A stretch of DNA of 64,000 bases from contig JAFFJZ010000010.1 in NCBI GenBank assembly GCA_018340375.1, positions 8,184,001 to 8,248,000 on the forward strand, in the 5' to 3' direction. Shown here piece after piece: positions 60,901 to 64,000 of this stretch. The notes below the pieces were generated by a model. That model did not search any database, was not told where the DNA came from, and saw only the letters and a list, made by a program, of their open reading frames with translations. Made by a program: the position numbers and the translations under genes. The stretch's first letter is position 1, and each line of letters starts with the position of its first letter. The DNA is from Gonatopus flavifemur (Eukaryota; Arthropoda; Insecta; Hymenoptera; Dryinidae).

Positions 60901-61850
60901 AACTGCCAGATTACGAAGTCAATCGGCGGATGCCAAAGGCTGTGACAGCGCAACACCTTCGGATAAAGCGCGGTGTCATTCTGCGAGGAGAGTAGCTGAA
61001 TTAGCCAGTAAAAGGGATCCGCATTACAGACCCATGACCGCGAATCCCTTCCACGCGTTGGGTGGAGTTAAGAAAATTCTTGGAGATCTTTTTTCTAGTT
61101 GCTTGGAACTGCCGTCCCTCGAAGATGTCAGGCCTAGTGTCACGGATGGTCCTATTAGATTTAAACCTGCCCAAAACGATAGTATAGCAAAAATTCTTGA
61201 GAGAAAGAAACCCAATTCCGAACCCAGTAGTCCAACTGCGAGAAAGAAATGGGAAAAGAAGGTATGTTATGCAATTGATTGATGAAAAATGATAGAATAA
61301 ACGGTATTCTTTTTCTCCCTTTTAGGTTGCTACAAAAGTAGGGGCAACGAGCTTATTCACTCATCCCCTGTTCAGAGATGGATGGGAGCCAAGACGTCGT
61401 GGGAGCTGCGAATCCGGATTTTGGAGCTGCGTAGGTGAAGATCTCAGCCCCGAACCGCCAAACCGTCGCCACACCTCAACCTTGAGCAGCTCCGCCGCCA
61501 GCAGTTTATTTTTATTGGATGATCATCGAACCAGTTCGATATACACTGATTCTTCAGAGGATATAGCGAGTTTGGGCGGTGGGGATTCTGCCTGTTGGGA
61601 GGATAGGTTGAGCGGTATCGGATCGTCGAGTAAAACAATTGCCAAAATTGTTGAATACTTTGAAAGAAAACAGGCTACCTCAGGAAATCTCCGACTGGGT
61701 GATCAGGATGGTCCAGGTCCAAGTAGGATCACCCTTTTGAGAGCGAGTTTGGAAGGCCCGGTGCCACTTTGTAGTATCTCCGCCGCTCAAAGACTAGTAG
61801 TTTGCGAGGGTGCGGTACGCAGCAAATTGCCTTTGTTCGATAAAAAGTAA
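20643..61850 (+). CDS. cdi: TESK/center divider dual-specificity kinase, five coding exons
   Basis: Join 20643-21962, 48193-48314, 59634-60180, 60731-61261, 61326-61850, giving 1014 residues. TESK kinases, relatives of LIM kinases, are dual-specificity kinases that phosphorylate ADF/cofilin and control actin turnover (family knowledge); the Drosophila orthologue is center divider. Seen in the sequence: Gly-rich loop GAGFFS at 431-436, catalytic Lys453 in VMVLKMN, helix-C Glu467, HRDLTSKN at 541-548 with catalytic Asp543, DFG at 566-568, activation segment GSPYWMSPE at 586-594, Asp606 in the RSDVFSFG motif, and subdomain XI Arg669. The DLTSKN loop is typical of TESK/LIMK rather than ordinary Ser/Thr kinases. 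Residues 1-420 are Ser-rich and low complexity; 690-1014 is a non-catalytic tail. The start is the first in-frame ATG after a stop at 20598. No frameshift or missing catalytic residue. The protein is much longer than the vertebrate enzymes because of the N-terminal extension. Confidence 0.93.
23818..24056. mobile_element. TA MITE, CACGCAGAAAAAT termini
   Basis: TACACGCAG at the left and CTGCGTGTA at the right, with inner arms aatttattgaggatcagcgccagt and its near complement. It is inserted at the TA of gctgcTAgtt, inside the right arm of an ATGAAGCTGA-family relic. Confidence 0.8.
24069..24191. mobile_element. TA MITE, CCCCAGTAAAAATGA termini
   Basis: TACCCCAGTAAAAATGAT at the left and ATTTCTGCTAGGGTA at the right, with an inner ctagc-rich palindrome. 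It lies 12 bases from the preceding insertion. Confidence 0.75.
24281..25150. repeat. Satellite array with ~163-bp unit
   Basis: The anchor gttgcc..ggggcaattctgtatgat recurs at 24445, 24567, 24730, 24893 and 25059 (spacings 122, 163, 163, 166), with a partial unit before. Each unit also carries ggctcataacttctaaaccaa and gatgaaacttgcagggaata. The short first interval looks like an internal deletion. Confidence 0.88.
25151..25640. repeat. Mixed repeat remnant with poly-C tract
   Basis: A C-run at 25208-25220 and ggtacaatca / cacaaacgaaa motifs related to 17750-17930 and 19029-19250. A GC-richer imperfect inverted repeat (gtacgaattggtgcggctcg.. and gtatgtacgaaagctgcgcc) lies at about 25465-25625. 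No gene. Confidence 0.45.
25641..25862. mobile_element. TTAA MITE family 1, isolated copy
   Basis: TTAA at 25641-25644 and 25859-25862 with the same arms as copies A-C near 2541-3199. This single copy, flanked by TTAA on both sides, supports the unit boundaries used there. Confidence 0.85.
26297..26484. mobile_element. TA MITE with ~75-bp arms, CACAGTAAAAAGT
   Basis: TACACAGTAAAAAGTgaaac and its complement at the right end. Arms include cagcttaaaaatgcagccaaaagtagcg and its complement. A degraded relative lies at about 57480-57660 (aacactgtaaaaagtccgac..ggctgcatcttc). Confidence 0.88.
27331..27805. mobile_element. GGGGCCGTCCATAAACTACG-ended element with poly-C
   Basis: The left end GGGGCCGTCCATAAACTACG and right end CGTAATTTATGGATGACCCC are inverted repeats. 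C-runs (27375-27384 and 27712-27726) flank a central aaatgaaattaa-rich foldback. This terminus type is widespread in insect genomes (recollection, not verified here). Confidence 0.75.
28624..28815. mobile_element. TA MITE CACTGGGAGAAAT (level 2)
   Basis: TACACTGGGAGAAATatttatttgtcctctctcc and complementary ggagagaggacaaatgaa.., ending ATGTA. It resembles 7080-7300. Confidence 0.75.
28880..29344. mobile_element. TA MITE AGGGTGAACTACCCAGTAGAT (level 2), interrupted
   Basis: Left end AGGGTGAACTACCCAGTAGAT and right end ATCTACTGGGTAAATTACACT. It is the same family as 12612-12834 and is split by the element at 29003-29283. Confidence 0.85.
29003..29283. mobile_element. TA MITE CACGGAAAGA (level 3)
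   Basis: TACACGGAAAGAaagaag to ctCTGTCTTTCCGTGTA. Removing it with one TA restores attttaaggTAgcaaaaatttt, which matches attttaacgtagtagaaatttt in the uninterrupted relative at 12612-12834. The TA target duplication is therefore shown within this window. Confidence 0.92.
29559..29610 (+). repeat. hAT-type terminus CAGGGTCG
   Basis: CAGGGTCGCAGAAAACCAGGG followed by ttttcgggttt resembles the left end of the hAT element at 11537. No partner terminus with a matching 8-bp duplication was found. Confidence 0.45.
30510..30782. mobile_element. TA MITE CACTGAGAACTCGATTTCTT
   Basis: TACACTGAGAactcgatttc and complementary gaaattgggctCTCAGTGTA, with arms caaagaaaatttctttgccctcatt. A homologous copy is at 53909-54180. 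Confidence 0.85.
31698..32358. repeat. Near-perfect hairpin with ~320-bp arms
   Basis: The left arm 31698-32018 and right arm 32039-32358 are almost exact reverse complements around a 20-base loop, starting gTAGTTCTC and ending GAGAACTAc. No reading frame. The TA at each end is compatible with a TA-targeting element. Confidence 0.93.
33832..34012. mobile_element. MITE with CAAGTAAAAATTTTCATTTC termini
   Basis: The left end ctcAAGTAAAAATTTTCATTTCGG and its partner CCGAAATTAACATTTTTACTcgg pair. Inner arms are ggactggtgcaggcgtgttgc and its complement. The centre is GC-rich. Confidence 0.8.
35152..35323. mobile_element. MITE, ATGAAGCTGAAGCT family, intact copy
   Basis: ATGAAGCTGAAGCTAGCAGC at the left and gccgctagttttagcttcat at the right, with inner gcaacttttgat / atcgaaagttac. 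About 170 bp, uninterrupted. Confidence 0.8.
35327..35539. mobile_element. TA MITE CACGGAGAAAAC
   Basis: TACACGGAGAAAACtgg and complementary ccttttcTCTGTGTA, with arms tagtaaaatatggacgaacc and ggtctgtccatattttacta. It lies four bases after the preceding MITE. Confidence 0.8.
36275..36552. repeat. Degenerate 23-bp tandem repeat, about 12 units
   Basis: Units start at 36275, 36298, 36321, 36344, 36367, 36390, 36413, 36436, 36459, 36482, 36505 and about 36528, each 23 bases until a one-base slip in the last. The loose consensus is agtactggcatttcaacntnncc. Units differ by many substitutions, yet the phase is kept. Confidence 0.85.
36955..37490. repeat. Inverted repeat with ~245-bp arms
   Basis: The left arm from about 36955 (gcgctgaatccgaat..) and the right arm to 37490 (attcggattcaacgctgcgaattacttc) pair through aatgccgttgagtttgctcaaatat near the centre. 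Part of the right arm is repeated in diverged form at about 37800-38060. Confidence 0.85.
37561..37789. mobile_element. Palindromic MITE CACACGGAAAAAATAATTTA
   Basis: Arms of about 100 bp, nearly perfect, with reiterated agctgcagcagct. It ends CACACGGAAAAAATAATTTA and its complement. Confidence 0.9.
38110..38520. repeat. GTACTGGCA-family tandem repeat, ~130-bp period
   Basis: ctggcac/ctggcgt/ctggaac anchors at 38194, 38251, 38324 and 38381 give alternating 57- and 73-base steps. The family continues after the MITE at 38521-38800 and reappears at 42430-45360. Confidence 0.65.
38521..38800. mobile_element. MITE CACGGAGAAAAAAGATTTCG
   Basis: CACGGAGAAAAAAGATTTCG at the left and the complementary TTTTTTTTCTCCGTG at the right, with internal attcgctaa/ttagcgaa reiterations. 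It lies inside the GTACTGGCA-family repeat; similar unsplit sequence follows gtaatg near 44653. Confidence 0.8.
38801..39860. repeat. Degenerate repeat rich in gccaagcttgg motifs
   Basis: 39317 and 39449 start related ~132-base segments (caatattggcac..gtgccaagcttgtacc and caatattgagcc..gtgccaaccttggaac). A similar sequence type occurs at 52040-52400 and 52730-53000. Open frames here (for example 39493-39852) have no domain support. Confidence 0.5.
40828..41510. mobile_element. TA MITE CACGGAAAGACCGGGTC, interrupted
   Basis: TACACGGAAAGACCGGGTC and complementary gacccggtctttccgtgta. It is the same family as 29003-29283 (shared ctgtcaatttagggaaaa and gatcctctttttccgtaaattgacagt). It is enlarged by an insertion at 40888-41262. 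Confidence 0.88.
40888..41262. mobile_element. Nested MITE TAGTGTTGCCGCGATATTAT
   Basis: Ends TAGTGTTGCCGCGATATTAT and its exact complement ..ATAATATCGCGGCAACACTA, flanked by TA. The inner part includes a second small palindrome, cgttacgatatatcgataattatcgttacg. Confidence 0.9.
42551..42811. mobile_element. MITE CTCTCTAAATTC with gagtgaaa iterations
   Basis: CTCTCTAAATTCcttggagt and complementary actccaaagaatttagagag. The interior is full of agagtgaaatttcactct palindromes. Confidence 0.8.
43040..43125 (-). repeat. SINE-like tRNA-derived fragment
   Basis: On the minus strand there is a perfect B box, GGTTCAATCC (43052-43061), preceded 45-50 bases upstream by a degenerate A-box-like region (ggagatcggatgatg). 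It may be the head of a SINE that disrupts the GTACTGGCA-type repeat here. Confidence 0.45.
43190..44400. repeat. 157-bp tandem repeat hosting the MITE
   Basis: aagatcgtg starts at 44081 and again at 44238 (157-base period), each unit including tcaatactggcaca, catattgaatg and aactctggct. A partial preceding unit lies at 43194-43290, before the MITE. Confidence 0.75.
43289..44081. mobile_element. TA MITE CACCGAGAAAA, with nested foldbacks
   Basis: TACACCGAGAAAAAAAAGTTG and the right-end complement cttttttTCCTCAGTGTA. Removing it with one TA restores agttacTAagatcgtga, which matches agttgcTAagatcgtgg in the neighbouring tandem copy at 44231-44247. Inside lie two further foldbacks (about 43375-43855 and 43412-43560). 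Confidence 0.92.
44400..45360. repeat. GTACTGGCA-family degenerate repeat
   Basis: Multiple anchors such as cgatactggtgcaatat, cggtactggcatgg and cagtactgtct. It resembles 38110-38900, including gccagttgaaacacggtaatg and ccatttgtcaactctgg..ttccacatggg. Non-coding. Confidence 0.55.
45375..45483 (-). repeat. hAT-type terminus CAGGGTCGGCAAAGACCCGG
   Basis: Read on the minus strand from 45483: CAGGGTCGGCAAAGACCCGG then gttttttttgg and caggttttttggggg. It is the same terminus style as the 11537-14325 element. No partner was identified. Confidence 0.5.
48193..48314 (+). CDS. cdi: cdi coding exon 2 (kinase N-lobe)
   Basis: A 122-base exon between ttcacAG and GTAAAA that encodes residues 441-481. 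It carries the ATP-anchoring lysine (VMVLKMN) and the helix-C segment ([10 protein letters not shown]) followed by LSHPNILR. It joins exon 1 in phase 0 and exon 3 with two leftover bases (AG+G = Arg481). It is too short to stand out as an open frame and was found from the missing kinase segment between exons 1 and 3. Confidence 0.93.
50216..51257 (-). pseudogene. Decayed mauritiana-type mariner transposase
   Basis: Minus-strand mariner transposase with several lesions. The N-terminal third (about 50890-51257) matches mauritiana-subfamily features (LLFCF-like start, FED-ELEVLL, EELAEQL). The middle keeps SDEKWI but has in-frame TGA and TAG codons and frameshifts near 50905 and 50690. The C-terminal third has [11 protein letters not shown] and [13 protein letters not shown] with the 34-residue DD34D spacing, then another frameshift near 50275 and a stop in the last helix before the end at 50216. 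It cannot make a functional protein. It lies in cdi intron 2, in antisense orientation. Confidence 0.9.
51371..51395. repeat. Mariner 5' terminal inverted repeat
   Basis: Read on the minus strand it starts tCAGGTGTGCAAGTTGG, resembling the mauritiana-subfamily end (CAGGTGTACAAGT..). It is followed outward by TA at 51396-51397, the expected target duplication. The partner repeat beyond 50216 was not recognised. Confidence 0.6.
51398..53050. other. Repeat remnants, no supported gene
   Basis: 51640-51740 resembles the inner part of the TTAA element at 56796-57002 (aatactcaaagatgacttgatgagatga). 52040-52400 and 52730-53000 carry gcttggctcagcttggg-type degenerate repeats. Open frames at 51447-51692, 51702-52031 and 52733-53053 have no domain and overlap this repeat material. 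Confidence 0.5.
53050..53281. mobile_element. Degraded CACGGAAAGA-family MITE
   Basis: Shares ggagaaaaagagcatcgctgaa and the central gatagtttaattggtatt..caatttatgg with 29003-29283. The left terminus is lost; the right end reads ttttttcgcgtggta. Confidence 0.6.
53909..54180. mobile_element. MITE CACTGAGAATCCGATTTC, second copy
   Basis: CACTGAGAatccgatttc and complementary aattgggttCTCAGTG. It closely follows 30510-30782 along its length. Confidence 0.85.
54182..54408. mobile_element. MITE CACGGAGAGAAAAG
   Basis: CACGGAGAGAAAAGtattg and complementary cttccTCCGTG. Inner arms are gttactatagcgcctacaaa and tttgtaggcgctatagtagc. It starts one base after the preceding MITE. Confidence 0.75.
55350..55942. 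repeat. ggcccaataatggcc-iterated repeat
   Basis: Many copies of aatggcccat/attgggcca/ggcccaataatgg occur in 55378-55570, and related sequence in 55835-55942 ends cttcctgctaggg. It is probably one degenerate element with a unique centre. Confidence 0.55.
56116..56366. mobile_element. TA MITE CATTGAAAAAACG with ~80-bp arms
   Basis: TACATTGAAAAAACGtttgtt and the complementary aacaaactgtgTTTTCAGTGTA. Arms include aacaaaattttggt and actttttggttggctgaaatc. Confidence 0.85.
56599..56799. mobile_element. TTAA foldback MITE, ~90-bp arms
   Basis: TTAAGGGGATACGAGCGG and complementary CCGCTCGTATCCCCTTAA; arms meet at agcatctcaag near 56692. TTAA lies at both ends. Confidence 0.9.
56796..57002. mobile_element. 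TTAA MITE TTAAGGATATCCCGTAGAAG
   Basis: TTAAGGATATCCCGTAGAAG at the left and CTTCTACGGGATACCCTTAA at the right. A small central hairpin is ccagccagaccttctt / aaggtctggctgcagg. It shares TTAA 56796-56799 with the preceding element. Confidence 0.9.
59634..60180 (+). CDS. cdi: cdi coding exon 3 (catalytic core)
   Basis: The acceptor is tttgtttcAG at 59633 and the donor ACG/GTAAAC at 60181. It encodes residues 482-663: [14 protein letters not shown], the hinge and [37 protein letters not shown] and [16 protein letters not shown]. All catalytic and magnesium-binding residues are present. This is the most conserved part of the gene and fixes the family assignment. Confidence 0.96.
60181..60730 (+). 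other. cdi: cdi intron of 550 bases
   Basis: A short GT-AG intron containing a small (AG)n run at about 60631-60643 and a T-rich tract before the acceptor. Nothing else is evident. Confidence 0.9.
60731..61261 (+). CDS. cdi: cdi coding exon 4 (end of kinase domain, start of tail)
   Basis: The acceptor is ttgttacAG at 60730 and the donor AAG/GTATGT at 61262. It encodes residues 664-840. It begins [13 protein letters not shown], where Arg669 is the conserved subdomain XI arginine, and the kinase fold ends near residue 690. The rest is a basic and Ser-rich tail (for example [12 protein letters not shown]), a plausible phosphorylation or docking region, but no known domain is recognisable there. 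Confidence 0.93.
61326..61850 (+). CDS. cdi: cdi coding exon 5 (C-terminal tail and stop)
   Basis: It follows a 64-base intron (61262-61325, acceptor cccttttAG) and encodes residues 841-1014, ending LPLFDKK then TAA at 61848-61850. The tail includes a short conserved-looking [23 protein letters not shown] block and a Ser-rich [27 protein letters not shown] acidic stretch cut by low complexity. There is no transmembrane segment or recognisable domain. The frame runs on cleanly from exon 4. Confidence 0.9.
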   Translation, partial: VATKVGATSLFTHPLFRDGWEPRRRGSCESGFWSCVGEDLSPEPPNRRHTSTLSSSAASSLFLLDDHRTSSIYTDSSEDIASLGGGDSACWEDRLSGIGSSSKTIAKIVEYFERKQATSGNLRLGDQDGPGPSRITLLRASLEGPVPLCSISAAQRLVVCEGAVRSKLPLFDKK

Positions 61851-62769
61851 TTGTAGTATAATAGCACTTCATTCGTTCTGTTCGATCATCATTTGTTGAA
61901 TTTATCTTTTCTGTAGCAATACTTCCACTCAGGCATATTGAAAACATGAAATTCAATCATGAATAATATACAATATTATTGCAATCAATGATAAGATAAT
62001 AAATCCTGTGTCGTATAAATCCTGTTGCGTTGAGAAAAGTTGCATTCAAAAGGTGTGTCAAATGGAAGAAATAGATCAATCATTAAGGAATAAGAATTTT
62101 TTTGAAACTCAACTGTGATGTCTCTTCCTTCTTCAATAACTTCCTGGCAAAGAATTGTTTTCTCCAAATATTACGAAGTATATAAATAAATGAAAGTAAA
62201 TAAAAATGTGAACAATCGATCCACAAAACAGGATTTATAAGACAAAATGCAATTCCCAATTGCACAATATTTTTTCAAATATAGTGAAAAATTTTCAACA
62301 GAAACACGAAGGGAAAAAATGAGCAAGGGGGAATGAGCCAACTGTTAATAAGTCTTTTCGACATTTTGCAGTGCCTCGCAGTTCCTAGTAGTCAGTTCCG
62401 TCCTTTTGCATCAGTCGAACACAAATGTTTTTCTCTTCTTTTTCTCGTAACAGAAAAAGCAAACGAATGATTTTCCTGTCATGTGAAAAGAGATATTTTT
62501 TTAAATCACCCCTCTTGTTGTTTTTATCTAATTAAAGTATCAGTTTGGTTGATGAAAGAGAAATAAAGGAATTAATTATTTAATGGTAAGGATCATGAAT
62601 AATCAAATTCAACTGACAGAGGAGAAGGGAATTAATTTATATAATAACAATGGTAGGCCTATATGCAAAGGTGTGCTTATAACTTTAAGTATACTTCCAA
62701 TAATTATAATTCTTCCTCAGCGCGTATAGCGATACGAAGCGGTATTACAGCATCTAGGATTCAACAGGA

Positions 62770-62798
<29 letters not shown>
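62770..62798. repeat. (AAT)n microsatellite
   Basis: About ten uninterrupted AAT/ATA units in the cdi 3' UTR. Confidence 0.95.
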
Positions 62799-62801
<3 letters not shown>

Positions 62802-62988
62802 TAGTAACGATAATAATCATAATATATTTTATCAAAATAAATTCTGTGTCCTGGATGAATATTTTTGTTATAAGATTGTTATAGGGAAATTGTCCACTTT
62901 TAAAAGAGATCATATGAAACTGATCTAGTCAGTGTATTAATGTGGCGGCCTTATATTTTGTACGTTTTAATTATGTATAATTATAATC

Positions 62989-62994
62989 AATAAA
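62989..62994 (+). terminator. Candidate poly(A) signal AATAAA
   Basis: Canonical hexamer about 1.1 kb after the cdi stop codon, in strongly AT-rich sequence. Several weaker alternatives lie upstream. Confidence 0.35.
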
Positions 62995-63000
62995 AAATAG

Positions 63001-64000
63001 CATACTTCATAGAAAAACTTGATATGCATAAATGGGTCTTTTGATACACGCACAACGCACAATTCGAGATAAATATGAAAAGCGAAACAATAACGAAAAG
63101 AATCGATTAATTTTATGTCAGTTCTGTTGTAAGGTTTACAAAGTATATAATAACTCTATTATTTATATGAGACTGAATAATAGGATAGATATAATTAATA
63201 AATGCAAATATGTGTTGGAAACAATGTTTTACATCAACCATTGACGAATTACACTTTTTTGGTATAAGATTATATTTCGTGTCCATTGAATATGTATGAC
63301 AGCAATTAATTTGAGTAAGATTGCCTACAATACTTCTTTTTTCCTCCCTTCGAGGTTGTTCAATTTCAAGGATTTCCCCGTGCATAGGTTGATTCGAAGA
63401 CAACTCTAGGTGCGTGTGGGAATATTCTAATTGAAAAGTGGTCCAGGGTCATCATTAAAATAGACTGAGACACGTGAACATGGTGCAATATTTGTATCGA
63501 CTACCTATTTTCCATAGAATCAGAAAAGAAAGGGTTGATTGAATTTTCATTCATGATTTGCAATCGTCAATTTGTCATCGTTGAAATGGCTCTTAGAAGT
63601 AAATCAATTTGAAATGATTGTTGACTTAAAGGTTCAAAAAAATTGTTTCAGTCGTTGTATATTTTGCTGGCATGAAGATGAATGAAAAGTGGATTTGTGT
63701 TATAAATATTTGAATATAAAGATACTTTTGAGTATTGAAGTTTTCCTTCAGATTTGATCGTCAGGATTTGAATTATAGAGTACAAGGGGTTGAAAAGAAC
63801 ACTTCATATAATTTTTTACGTGTATTTCCTTGCAGTTGTTTCTAACGTGTTTTCACGTTCGAATATGATTTATCAGATCTTGAAAAATGTTATTATAACT
63901 TATATAACAAGCAAATTATTCTGGAATGATGCTAAAAAATATTAAGATTTCGTACTAATGGTACTAATCTATCCAAAAATCATCGATGGATTCATCGCAA
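63001..64000. other. Downstream flank, no gene recognised
   Basis: AT-rich sequence after the predicted end of cdi. Short open frames exist on both strands (for instance 63113-63403 on the minus strand), but none has a recognisable domain, credible start or splice context. Confidence 0.5.

Larger units (their letters stand above)
61851..63000 (+). other. cdi: cdi 3' UTR, approximate extent
   Basis: AT-rich non-coding sequence after the stop. It contains an (AAT)n microsatellite at 62770-62798 and a canonical AATAAA at 62989-62994, which is the best candidate poly(A) signal. Another AATAAA-type site lies near 62185. The true end is not visible from sequence alone. Confidence 0.4.

Noticed and set aside
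63113..63403. 96-codon minus-strand frame as the last exon of a convergent gene
   Set aside because: It opens with a non-ATG codon, has no recognisable domain and no clear acceptor site.

Overview
This is an AT-rich, intron-dominated window from an animal nuclear genome, almost certainly an insect. The one host gene I can support is the insect orthologue of the TESK/LIMK-family kinase TESK (Drosophila center divider, cdi), on the + strand. Its coding sequence is split over five exons (20643-21962, 48193-48314, 59634-60180, 60731-61261, 61326-61850). All junctions are GT-AG and in phase, giving a predicted 1014-residue protein with a serine-rich N-terminal half, a complete kinase domain and a C-terminal tail. 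The mariner subfamilies and the MITE types fit an insect such as a hymenopteran, but I cannot name the order from this window. No bacterial genes, CRISPR arrays or operons are present. Layout: 1-8040 is upstream sequence packed with transposon remnants (a mariner with an intact reading frame, a train of TTAA-bounded foldback MITEs, two large inverted repeats). 8041-9007 is a CpG-richer stretch ending in a strong CAG/GTACGT splice donor and is a candidate promoter plus 5' non-coding exon. 9008-20202 would be the 5'-UTR intron; it holds a 2.8-kb hAT-type element with perfect 8-bp target duplications and a decayed ZMYM1/hAT-like gene. 20203-21962 is the exon carrying the start codon. 21963-48192 is a 26.2-kb intron interrupting the ATP-binding lobe of the kinase. 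It is crowded with MITEs, some nested three deep, a 163-bp satellite, a 23-bp degenerate minisatellite and a hairpin with arms of about 320 bp. 48315-59633 is an 11.3-kb intron with a dead mauritiana-type mariner and more MITEs. 59634-61850 carries the catalytic core and C-terminal tail, followed by the 3' UTR and a candidate poly(A) signal at 62989. Functionally the window is one kinase gene plus its transposon load. TESK-family kinases phosphorylate ADF/cofilin and so act on actin turnover. The most noteworthy structure lies in the mobile DNA: TTAA-punctuated trains of foldback elements sharing single target sites, insertions whose TA duplications can be proved against paralogous empty sites in the same window, and several long hairpins inside the transcribed introns that could form intramolecular double-stranded RNA. 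I found no convincing new gene system; short open frames elsewhere look like chance or repeat-derived reading frames.
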